Shown: one piece after another, positions 36,309 through 43,708 of the stretch | Layout of the letters: each line of letters starts with the position of its first letter | Numbering within the stretch: the first letter of the stretch is position 1 | Origin: Rhodovibrio salinarum DSM 9154 | GTDB lineage: Bacteria > Pseudomonadota > Alphaproteobacteria > Kiloniellales > Rhodovibrionaceae | NCBI RefSeq assembly: GCF_000515255.1 | Contig: NZ_KI911559.1 | Location: 2,126,824-2,190,823, forward strand | DNA length: 64,000 bases | Direction: 5' to 3' | The notes under the pieces: generated by a model | What the model saw: the letters and a program-made list of their open reading frames with translations, nothing else | The model's database searches: none | What the model was told of the DNA's origin: nothing | Position numbers and translations under genes: made by a program

Positions 36309-36677
36309 GTGGAGGCGAGCTGGCAGTTGCAGATCCTGGTGCTGGTCGCGGTGATCGCAGCGGCCGCGGTGACCGGGCTCAAGTTTTACGAAGATCGCAA
36401 GATCCGCGATCTGGCGTTCTGGCTACGACGCACCTATCCGCAGAGCTACGAGAAGCTGCCGTGGGTTGTGCGCAACGCCAATCGCGCGGCGGCGGTGGAG
36501 GCGTTTCGCCAGAACCCGGATATCGAGGACGCGGAATTGGAGCGCCGCTACGTCGAGGCGCGGCGGAGCCGGCGCTGGCAAGTGATTGGCGTGGCGACGG
36601 CAATCACGGCGGTGGCGATTGCTGTCGCCGGGCACGAGTTCCTAGGCTGGACACTGGTGCGGGGGCCGCGGCCGTGA
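36309..36677 (+). CDS. Two-span membrane protein of unknown function
   Basis: A 122-residue protein with an N-terminal span (about 7-24), a charged helical middle (YEDRKIRDLAFWLRRTYPQSYEKLPWVVRNANR, partly quoted) and a C-terminal span (about 92-112). The GTG start at 36309 has a strong ribosome site, AGAGGGGGA, directly upstream. The family is unrecognised. It follows the binding protein by 97 bases and converges with a small minus-strand gene. Confidence 0.7.
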   Translation: MEASWQLQILVLVAVIAAAAVTGLKFYEDRKIRDLAFWLRRTYPQSYEKLPWVVRNANRAAAVEAFRQNPDIEDAELERRYVEARRSRRWQVIGVATAITAVAIAVAGHEFLGWTLVRGPRP

Positions 36678-36699
36678 GCCGAGCTGACGAGTCTGGCGG

Positions 36700-36921
36700 T
36701 CACCAGTCCTCCCACTCGTCAGGCCCCAACGGCACGTCGCTGGGCCCTGGCCAGCCGAGACCCTGATCTCCGGGCATTGAGCGCAGCACGCTGGCTGCGA
36801 ACAGACAGGCTGCGGCACCTTCGGGATCGTGCGTCCGGATGTCGGATGCAACGCGGCGCAGTTCCGCAACCTGCCGGCTGAAGCTGGTACTGGAAAGGGA
36901 ATTGGGCCGCCGCTGGGCCAT
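36700..36921 (-). CDS. Small protein of unknown function, 73 residues
   Basis: A 73-residue, soluble, acidic-tailed protein with a near-ideal ribosome site (GGAGG, five bases before ATG 36921). It contains a helix (RQVAELRRVASDIRTHDPEGAAA) with an alanine-rich continuation (CLFAASVLRSM), then a Gly/Pro-rich, Trp-containing tail ending EWEDW. It lies at the 3' end of a longer shadow frame (to 37206), but the ribosome site decides the start. Unknown function. Confidence 0.6.
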   Translation of the reverse strand: MAQRRPNSLSSTSFSRQVAELRRVASDIRTHDPEGAAACLFAASVLRSMPGDQGLGWPGPSDVPLGPDEWEDW

Positions 36922-37121
36922 GAAACCTCCGCCACACTGAAGTCGATCGCGCGCTTGGCGCTGCTTTGAGACGGTCGCGCCAACAGGCTGCCGGCTGCCG
37001 TGGTTGGGGCACTGCGGCGCGGTCCGTGGCATGGGAACGTCAGTGCCTCGCGTATTGTTCGTTTGGTGGCCCTGAAGGTTGCTGCTCGCCGACGCGGTTC
37101 GCTGTCTCTGCCGATTGTTTC

Positions 37122-37199
37122 CTAGACGCTGACTGTGGCGATAAAGAACAGCATCGCGAGACCGACGGTTGGAGTACCGGCAATATACTCTTGCGCCAT
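37122..37199 (-). CDS. Candidate 25-residue membrane microprotein
   Basis: MAQEYIAGTPTVGLAMLFFIATVSV: quoted here in short parts as MAQEYIAGTP and TVGLAMLFFIATVSV. AAGGA lies 8 bases before the ATG. The peptide has a polar head and a single hydrophobic helix, like many small bacterial membrane peptides. No other coding sequence occupies this gap (36922-37292). The evidence is only the ribosome site and composition, so it may be chance. Confidence 0.35.
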   Translation of the reverse strand: MAQEYIAGTPTVGLAMLFFIATVSV

Positions 37200-37292
37200 G
37201 ACACATTTTCCTTGTCCGTCCAAAACCTTCTGATCATTCAACGGTAAAACCGGATCAAAGGTCCCGTCCTTCCAATTGTTCGCATTGGGAAA

Positions 37293-37703
37293 TCACTCGA
37301 TATCGGCGCCTTTGGACGATTGATCTTCCAAACGCTCCGATTCTTTGATGAGCGCACGTGCGATGATGGTCCCGGCCAGGACGGCAAGCGTGTTCACCGT
37401 GCCGTCGATCACCTCGGCGCTGCGCCAGGGCAGGGCCGCCTGTAGGCCTTCGATCGCCCAGCCGTACAGGATGACGCCGATAACAGCCGGTCGCCATAGC
37501 GCGGCGGGCAGGCTGAACGCCGCGCCGCCGCCCAGGACGAGATAGGCCAGAGCGTGGAAAACCTTATCTGCGCCTTCGGCATCCGTCGGGGCAACATCGG
37601 GCAGTACCGACAGCACCAGGACGAGGCAGACGGACATGCCCCATAACACCTGTATCGCGCGTAGCAGGGGCGGGCGGCGTAGTAGCTGGACAAGTGCGCC
37701 CAC
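37293..37703 (-). CDS. VanZ-like membrane protein
   Basis: A 136-residue integral membrane protein with four spans. The sequence DKVFHALAYLVLGGG between spans 1 and 2 is the VanZ-like signature, and later WRSAEVIDGTVNTLAV supplies the conserved Asp-Asn pair. VanZ-like proteins are linked to glycopeptide resistance or envelope processes in some bacteria; here the function is unknown. GTG 37703 is the start used. The C-terminus is polar (SERLEDQSSKGADIE). Confidence 0.8.
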   Translation of the reverse strand: MGALVQLLRRPPLLRAIQVLWGMSVCLVLVLSVLPDVAPTDAEGADKVFHALAYLVLGGGAAFSLPAALWRPAVIGVILYGWAIEGLQAALPWRSAEVIDGTVNTLAVLAGTIIARALIKESERLEDQSSKGADIE

Positions 37704-37970
37704 GAAACCGTGCCCGCCTTTAAATAAGGATAGTATTGTTCTGCGCCAAGAAGATAAAAACTCCTATGTTGTTATCGATGTTAGCGGTCACGATGACGTG
37801 TTGCGACGGTAGAATCGTTAATACGAATTATCTTGTGGCTTTTTCAGGGCCGAGCCGGAGGTGATCGCCGGCAGCTACGGCCGAATCCATTAGATGGATT
37901 TGATTGACCCCTTTTGCATCCCAACAGATAGTGCAGCTTCGGCGGCAAAGCCGAGTGCATTAAGGGAGAA

Positions 37971-38387
37971 ATGATGTCTACCGACTACAAGGAAGTCCGC
38001 GGCAAACGAGGTGTTCTCGGCGTGATCCTGCTGATCAGCAGGCCTGCGAAGACCTGGCGGGCCGTCGCATACGCGATTGTGTTGGCAGGGCTGACCAGCG
38101 CCGCGCTGCTTGGTGCGGCCGGCTCGGTGTCGGCGCAGGGCCAACTCCCAGAGTACGATTTCGAAAAGTACTGTGAACAGGCCGCCCAGACGAACGACGG
38201 TAGTAACATGACCGAGCAGGGGTGCCGCGATCAGGAACGTGCTGCCCGGCGCTGGCTCCAGGACACCCGAGTCTCAGCGGAGATTTACGACTACTGCGAC
38301 AGTGTCGCCAGCATGTCCGGCGGCAGCTACTTTATCTTGAAGGCGTGCATGCAGCATGAACGACAGGCGCGCGACGCTAAGCAGTGA
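37971..38387 (+). CDS. Secreted protein with an internal cysteine repeat
   Basis: A 138-residue protein. A 30-residue basic lead and a hydrophobic signal (ending near VSAQG) are followed by two similar units: YCEQAAQTNDGSNMTEQGC-RDQERAA and YCDSVASMSGGSYFILKAC-MQHERQA. Each has two cysteines 17-18 residues apart, which suggests two disulfide-closed helical hairpins in the periplasm. No recognised family. GGGAGA precedes the tandem ATG codons at 37971. It has no close operon partner. Confidence 0.7.
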   Translation: MMSTDYKEVRGKRGVLGVILLISRPAKTWRAVAYAIVLAGLTSAALLGAAGSVSAQGQLPEYDFEKYCEQAAQTNDGSNMTEQGCRDQERAARRWLQDTRVSAEIYDYCDSVASMSGGSYFILKACMQHERQARDAKQ

Positions 38388-38452
38388 CGCGGAAAAGATC
38401 ACCAGCGCTGGTTACACCGTTGTGATGCAGAAAATCGAGGGCGGCCAAAAAG

Positions 38453-38526
38453 TGGAGGCCCGGGCCGGAATCGAACCGACGTGCGGGGATTTGCAGTCCC
38501 CTGCATCACCACTCTGCCACCGGGCC
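38453..38526 (-). tRNA. tRNA-Cys (anticodon GCA)
   Basis: A 74-base cloverleaf on the minus strand with encoded CCA and the U discriminator typical of tRNA-Cys. Acceptor GGCCCGG/CCGGGCC, anticodon stem GGGGA/TCCCC with loop CTGCAAA (anticodon GCA), T arm GTCGG-TTCGATT-CCGGC. Confidence 0.97.
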
Positions 38527-38787
38527 ATCTGTTAAAAGCCGCCTTCGCACGCGGCGAAACGGTCGGTGCCGCGCGTTCGGGGCGCACGTATAATGAGGCC
38601 TCCGGAACCGGTCAAGCGGCCACAGATGTGCCAAGGCATCACCATGCCGGTCCGGCGTTGCTTCGCTGCGCGGTTCACGCCTATAACGGCGCGCGGACAG
38701 GCGATTGTCGCAAAGCGACGGCGCACCACTTTTGTGGTATGCGCGTAACGGATCCCCCTTTCCGACACCGCTCGAGCGAGAGGACAC

Positions 38788-39447
38788 ATGGTCGATTACG
38801 CCACCGCGCGGATGAATATGGTGGAGAGCCAGCTGCGCACCAACAAGGTCACCGACCAGCGCGTGCTGGAGGCGTTCGAAACGATCCCGCGCGAGCGGTT
38901 CGTGCCGGATCACCTGCGCAGCCTGGCCTACGTCGACGAGGACCTGCGCCTGAAGGACGACCGCTACCTGGTCGAGCCGATGGTCCAGGCCCGGTTGATG
39001 GACGTTGCCGACATCCGCGCCGAAGATGTCGTGCTCGTGGTCGGCGCGGGGAGCGGCTACGCCTGTGCGATCCTGGCGACGATCGCTGCGACCGTGGTCG
39101 GCCTGGAGAGCGATCCGGAACTGGCCAAGCTGGCCGAGAGCGCCCTGCAGGAGCAGGGCGTCGACAACGCCGTGGTGATCCAGGGCGAGATGAACAAAGG
39201 CTATCCCAAGCAGGGTCCCTACGATGTGATCCTGCTGAACGGGGCGGTCGCCGAAGTGCCGAAAGCGCTGACCGATCAGCTGAGCCCCAAAGGCGGTCGC
39301 TTGGCGACCGTTGTGCGCAGCGACAGCGGTCCGGGTAAGGGGACGGTGTTCGAGCGCTGGGAGAAGGCGGTCGGCCGGCGTACCCTGTTCGATGCCAACA
39401 CGCCCGTGTTGCCCGGCTTTCACAAGCAGCCCGGATTCGTCTTCTAG
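38788..39447 (+). CDS. pcm: Protein-L-isoaspartate O-methyltransferase
   Basis: A 219-residue SAM methyltransferase that repairs isoaspartyl residues. It begins with MVESQLRTNKVTDQRVLEAF, has the family's PRERFVPDHLRSLAYVDEDL, SAM motif I VVGAGSGYACAIL and ILLNGAVAEVP. This short alphaproteobacterial type is often next to tolC. A GAGAGGA ribosome site precedes ATG 38788. tolC follows on the same strand. Confidence 0.93.
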   Translation: MVDYATARMNMVESQLRTNKVTDQRVLEAFETIPRERFVPDHLRSLAYVDEDLRLKDDRYLVEPMVQARLMDVADIRAEDVVLVVGAGSGYACAILATIAATVVGLESDPELAKLAESALQEQGVDNAVVIQGEMNKGYPKQGPYDVILLNGAVAEVPKALTDQLSPKGGRLATVVRSDSGPGKGTVFERWEKAVGRRTLFDANTPVLPGFHKQPGFVF

Positions 39448-39560
39448 GCGCACCCGCCTCTTAGGCATTCGGTGCCCGCTTTCGCGTCCGGCTGTGTGAA
39501 CCGAACGATACGCGCGAATGCGCCTTGCGCGCGATGCTGCCAAAGGACATCCGCTTGCCC

Positions 39561-41051
39561 ATGACCGCCCCCCGACTTTTGCGTCGACACGTCAGCTTCC
39601 GCCGCTGGGCGCTTCAAGGCGCCGTTTCCGCCGCTGTGATCGCCGTGGCCGCCTTGCAACCGGCGGGGGCCTCGGCCGAGAGCCTGCAGGAAGCGCTCGC
39701 CAACGCCTACCGCACCAACCCGAACCTGGAAGCCGCGCGTCGGTCGCTGGGTGCCACCAACGAGGCGGTGCCGCAGGCACGTTCCGGCTGGCGGCCAAGC
39801 GTCACGGTGCAGGGGCAGGCCGGCCGTCGACGTACGGATACGGAAATTGACGGCTCCAGCCCCATTCGTCAGGGCGGGGTCGAGACGACGACGCCGCTGA
39901 GCACCTCACTGGAAGTGCGCCAGCCGCTCTACCGCGGCGGTAGCACGGTCGCCGGTATCGACCGCGCCGAATTTGAGGTGAAGGCGGAGCGCGCCAATCT
40001 GGCATCGACCGAACAGGAAATCCTGTTTCGGGCAGCGCAGGCGTACATGGATGTCTGGCGCGACCAGGCGGTGCTGCGCCTGAACGAGAACAACGTCGAG
40101 GTCCTTCGGCGCCAGCTGCAGGCGACTCGCGACCGCTTCGAGGTAGGCGAGGTGACCCGCACCGATGTGGCGCAGGCCGAGTCGCGCCTGGCCGGAGCCC
40201 TTGCGGACCGCACGGACGCGCAGGGGCAGTTGAACGCCAGCCGGGCAACCTACAAGGAAGTGATCGGGCGGATGCCGGAGAGTGTCGAGCAGCCGCCCTC
40301 GCCGGATGAGCGTCTGCCCGCGAGCCTGCAGTCCACCGTCTCCCAGGCCCGTTCGGAGAATCCAGAGGTCGTCGCGGCTGAATTCACTTACCGCGCACGG
40401 CGTGAGGAGACCCGCGAGGTTGCGGGCCAGCTGCTGCCGCGGGCCGACCTGGTGGGCGAACTGTCCTATGGCGACGAGACGTCGAGCGCGGGCACGTCCA
40501 CGGAATCCGCTGAGGTGCGCGCGGAGTTGACCATCCCACTGTATCAGCAGGGGCAGGTCTATTCGCAGGTGCGCGAGATCAAGCAACGCGCCAATCAGGC
40601 GCGGCTCAATCTGCGTGGGGCGCGCAACACCGCCGAGGAGAATGCGGTCAGCGCCTGGGAAGACCTGCAGGCCGCGCGCGCCCAGATCGAATCCCTGGAA
40701 GAGCAGGTCCGGGCCGCGGACATCGCGCTGGAGGGCGTGCGTCAGGAGAACCAGGTTGGCGCCCGCACCGTGCTAGACGTTCTGGATGCCGAGCAGGAAC
40801 TGCTCAACGCCCAGGTCAACCTGGTGGGCGCTCAACGCAACGAGATCGTGGCCGCCTACAACGTTCTCCAGGCGGTCGGCAAACTGAACGCCCGGGCGAT
40901 CGGCCTGGACGTCGAGATATTCGAACCGGAGCGCAACTACGAAGCCGTCGCCGGCAAATGGTTCGGTTGGGGGCTGCCGGAAGAGCAGGCCGCCCAGCAA
41001 AGTGGTCGTGATACCACGGCTACCAGTGCAGACGGCAGCGCGCCCCCCTAA
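39561..41051 (+). CDS. tolC: TolC-family outer-membrane efflux/secretion protein
   Basis: A 496-residue outer-membrane channel of type I secretion and drug-efflux systems. A signal peptide (cut near ASAE) is followed by two OEP repeats: SLQEALANAYRTNPNLEAARRSLGATNEAVPQARSGWRPS-type opening (quoted partly) and the later AAEFTYRARREETREVAGQLLP. Long coiled-coil helices (Gln/Glu/Ala-rich) form the periplasmic tunnel, and GARTVLDVLDAEQELLNAQ is a typical late motif. ATG 39561 is preferred (AAAGGA upstream); two earlier in-frame ATGs exist (39525, 39534). popZ lies 94 bases downstream. Confidence 0.93.
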   Translation: MTAPRLLRRHVSFRRWALQGAVSAAVIAVAALQPAGASAESLQEALANAYRTNPNLEAARRSLGATNEAVPQARSGWRPSVTVQGQAGRRRTDTEIDGSSPIRQGGVETTTPLSTSLEVRQPLYRGGSTVAGIDRAEFEVKAERANLASTEQEILFRAAQAYMDVWRDQAVLRLNENNVEVLRRQLQATRDRFEVGEVTRTDVAQAESRLAGALADRTDAQGQLNASRATYKEVIGRMPESVEQPPSPDERLPASLQSTVSQARSENPEVVAAEFTYRARREETREVAGQLLPRADLVGELSYGDETSSAGTSTESAEVRAELTIPLYQQGQVYSQVREIKQRANQARLNLRGARNTAEENAVSAWEDLQAARAQIESLEEQVRAADIALEGVRQENQVGARTVLDVLDAEQELLNAQVNLVGAQRNEIVAAYNVLQAVGKLNARAIGLDVEIFEPERNYEAVAGKWFGWGLPEEQAAQQSGRDTTATSADGSAPP

Positions 41052-41145
41052 GCTGCGTGGTTACGGGCTGTTGCGTTCGGGTTTTCTTCATCAACATGCT
41101 ATTACCTGACGGGTCGGCAGATTCCTCGCGGTCAAGGACGTCCTG

Positions 41146-42264
41146 ATGAGTGACAGCAAGCGCGACGGCGGCGAGCCGTCGATGGAGGAAATCCTCGCCT
41201 CCATCCGCAAGATCATTTCCGAAGACACGGCGGAAGACGGGACGAAAGACGCCCAGGAGCGTGGCGACAAGTCGGATCAAGGCGACGCGCAAAGCGCTGA
41301 CGACGCCGACCAATCCGACGCAGACGATGATGTGCTGGATCTGGATGAGGAGGCCGAAGACGATTCGCCCCTCGATTTGGGGGCGGAGGCTGAAGAGGAG
41401 GCCCCGCTGGATCTGACAGAGGAAGACGAGGACTCCCCCCTGGGTCTGACGCAAGAAGACGAGGCTTCGCCCCTCGACCTGACGGAAGAAGACGAGGAGT
41501 CCCCGCTCGATCTGACGGAAGAATCGGAAACGCCGTCGGCCACGACCGAGGGCGATACCGAGGACGGCGAAGACTCCGAGGCGGCTTTGGACCTGGACGC
41601 GTTTGCCGACGGGGACGCCGAAACCCCGGACGAAGCGCAGGAAGCCGCCGACAGTGTCGAGGAGTCGTTCGGCGCGGACGACGATATCGGCGACCTGGAG
41701 GACGAGCCGGAAACGCCTGAACCGTCCACAGCGGCCCCATCCGACCCCGATGAGGATGAGGCCGGCGCCGAGCCGGATGCGCCGGATGACGAGGACGACG
41801 ACGACACGCCTTTCCTTGCAGATCCGTTCGAGGAGGCGCAAGCCGGAGCCGAGGCCCCTGACTCTTCGGCGGAGGCGGCGGTCGCCGCGGGGGCAATGGC
41901 CGGTGCGGTCGGTGATGAGTCGCGCAAGGCCAGCCAGGAGAAGGCCAACCAGGAGTCCGAGCGTTCGCAGGACACCGCCACGCCGCTGGGCCCCGAGGAT
42001 CAGCGCGTGATCTCCGAAAACGCCGAGCAGCAGGCGGTCGAGCAGCTCACCTCGCTCGCCCGGCAGGCTGAAGGCGCGCCTGGCGATTCGACGGCCGACA
42101 ACGTCGATCACATCCTGGCCCGCATGGTCCGCGACGCCTTGCGGCCGCAGTTGCGCGAATGGATGGACCGGAACCTGCCACAGATCGTCGAGCGGATCGT
42201 GCGCGAGGAAGTTCAGCGGATGACTCGCCGCGCCCAGGGCCTGGACGACGACACCAAGTATTAG
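41146..42264 (+). CDS. popZ: PopZ-type cell-pole organising protein (DUF2497), long acidic form
   Basis: A 372-residue protein with the PopZ architecture: an N-terminal helix (SMEEILASIRKIISED, residues 12-27), a very acidic disordered middle (about 28-290) and a C-terminal oligomerisation region (VDHILARMVRDALRPQLREWMDRNLPQIVERIVREEVQRM, quoted partly). PopZ forms a polar condensate that anchors the chromosome origin and recruits pole proteins. At 372 residues it is about twice Caulobacter PopZ, mostly from the acidic linker, which includes 11-residue repeats. In other alphaproteobacteria the next gene is valS; here an insertion sequence separates them. Confidence 0.9.
   Translation: MSDSKRDGGEPSMEEILASIRKIISEDTAEDGTKDAQERGDKSDQGDAQSADDADQSDADDDVLDLDEEAEDDSPLDLGAEAEEEAPLDLTEEDEDSPLGLTQEDEASPLDLTEEDEESPLDLTEESETPSATTEGDTEDGEDSEAALDLDAFADGDAETPDEAQEAADSVEESFGADDDIGDLEDEPETPEPSTAAPSDPDEDEAGAEPDAPDDEDDDDTPFLADPFEEAQAGAEAPDSSAEAAVAAGAMAGAVGDESRKASQEKANQESERSQDTATPLGPEDQRVISENAEQQAVEQLTSLARQAEGAPGDSTADNVDHILARMVRDALRPQLREWMDRNLPQIVERIVREEVQRMTRRAQGLDDDTKY
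41365..41532 (+). repeat. 11-residue tandem repeats in popZ
   Basis: Five degenerate units of about 33 bases encode SPLDLGAEAEEE, APLDLTEEDED, SPLGLTQEDEA, SPLDLTEEDEE and SPLDLTEESET. Each pairs a short hydrophobic Pro-Leu-x-Leu with an acidic run. Confidence 0.85.
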
Positions 42265-42292
42265 TCGGCCGCGCTTTGCGCCGTGCGCCTGC

Positions 42293-42302
42293 GCGTGCGT
42301 CG
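42293..42302. repeat. Target-site duplication, left
   Basis: GCGTGCGTCG, identical to 43570-43579, directly abutting the left end of the insertion sequence. Confidence 0.85.
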
Positions 42303-43569
42303 CACGGCAACGAGTCCGGGTTAACGGGCGGCAGAGGTGAGGATCTTCTGGAGGTAGTCGGTATTCCAGCCGGCGATTTTCCGGGCGGTTTTCAGGGAGT
42401 TTTTGTCTTTGCCGCGTCGCAGGATGTTGAAGGCGAAGCGCCTGACCAGCGCCATGTTCTTGGCGCCGTGCCCGCGGCGCAGGCGCGAGAGGTCCTCCTT
42501 GAAAGTCACGTCGAGCACCCAGTGCAGACTCTCGATCCCCCAGTGGCCGCGGATCGCCTGGGCGGCGCGCTCGGGGGTGAGTTTGGCAGAGGAGAGGTAG
42601 TACCGGATCTGCTCGCTGACGTGGCCGGCCTTCTCGCTGCGAGTGGTCGTCTGGATCAGGCAGGCCAGGCCGGGAAACCGCGGTTCGCCGGGATAGCGCC
42701 GGTTGCCGCCGAGCCACGCGATATCATGGCAGACCCGGTAGGTCCGGGTTTCCAGCCGGCCATGGTCCTTGTCGACGACCTCCAGACTGGGCAGCCCGGC
42801 GCTGGCGGGGTCGGTGAAGAAGAGGTCGGCCTCCGCGTGTAGGCTGGGCTGGTTGGTCTTGAGCGCGACGACGTAATCCGCTCCGGCCTCCTGGATCGCG
42901 GCGGCGACCGCGGGCGTGGCGCCGATCGCGTCCACAGTGACCAAAGCGCCGTTGACCGGCAGGCGCCCCAAAATGGCGCGGATCGCTGCGGTCTCGTTGG
43001 CTTTGTCCGGCACGGCTTCCTGCGCCAGGACGAGGCGCTCGTTGGACGCCCAGGCGGAGACCAGATGAAGCGCCGCCTGGGCGGCATTGGTATCGTGGCT
43101 GCGCCGCAACGTCTTGCCGTCGAGCGCGACGACCTCGGGGCCATCTGGCCGCAAGTCGGCCACCCAGGCCATGAACGCCGCCTCGAACAGCGCGGGATCG
43201 ATCCGGTTCATCACAGTTCGCAGCCAGTCCTCCTTGGGCACGCCGAAGTAGAACTCTCCGTGTTGGCGCAGGAACGCCACGTGGCTGTCGCCCCAAGCCA
43301 CGATCTCGTCGTAGTCATCGCATCCAGCGATGGTGGCGCTGGTCACCAGGAACAACAGCTCCGACAGCTGGAAGCGAACCCGCCACGGATCGCGGGGATC
43401 CTCGACCCGGCTGAAGTGCTGCAACAAGAGGCGCAGACTATCGCGGGGCGGCGCCTGATCCATCCGCAGGTCTCCTTTCGAACCGGGGAAACCTGTTTGA
43501 ATCAAACCGCTCCGCGTCGGCACCAGCGAAATCCGTACCTCACCGCGTTAACCTGAGCAGGTTGCCGTG
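42303..43569 (-). mobile_element. Complete ISAs1-family insertion sequence, 1267 bp
   Basis: Imperfect inverted ends: CACGGCAAC, then a variable stretch and GGTTAACG, at 42303 onward, and the complement at the 43569 end (GTTAACC ... GTTGCCGTG). A perfect 10-bp target duplication flanks it. One intact transposase fills the element, so it is recent and probably active. It separates popZ from valS. Confidence 0.9.
42321..43463 (-). CDS. ISAs1-family transposase
   Basis: A 380-residue DDE transposase. The N-terminal domain (LRLLLQHFSRVEDPRDPWRVRF, partly quoted; LSELLFLVTSATIAGCDDYDEI) is the DUF4338-like leader of ISAs1 proteins. The DDE parts include VVALDGKTLRRSHD (first Asp), LVTVDAIGA (second Asp) and the late RGHWGIESLHWVLDVTFKED (Glu). 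ATG 43463 has GGAG just upstream, and it ends 18 bases from the left inverted end. No frameshift is seen. Confidence 0.93.
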   Translation of the reverse strand: MDQAPPRDSLRLLLQHFSRVEDPRDPWRVRFQLSELLFLVTSATIAGCDDYDEIVAWGDSHVAFLRQHGEFYFGVPKEDWLRTVMNRIDPALFEAAFMAWVADLRPDGPEVVALDGKTLRRSHDTNAAQAALHLVSAWASNERLVLAQEAVPDKANETAAIRAILGRLPVNGALVTVDAIGATPAVAAAIQEAGADYVVALKTNQPSLHAEADLFFTDPASAGLPSLEVVDKDHGRLETRTYRVCHDIAWLGGNRRYPGEPRFPGLACLIQTTTRSEKAGHVSEQIRYYLSSAKLTPERAAQAIRGHWGIESLHWVLDVTFKEDLSRLRRGHGAKNMALVRRFAFNILRRGKDKNSLKTARKIAGWNTDYLQKILTSAAR

Positions 43570-43579
43570 GCGTGCGTCG
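43570..43579. repeat. Target-site duplication, right
   Basis: GCGTGCGTCG, the exact repeat of 42293-42302. Confidence 0.85.
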
Positions 43580-43708
43580 TCCGGCCCCTTGCTTCACCCG
43601 GCAGATTGGCTAGGTTGCGCGCGGTACGACGCGCGGCCTTGGTATTGGCGTTTCAATAAGCCGCGCGACCAACGGTTCATTCCTGCGCGAAGGCTTTAAG
43701 GCACGTCC

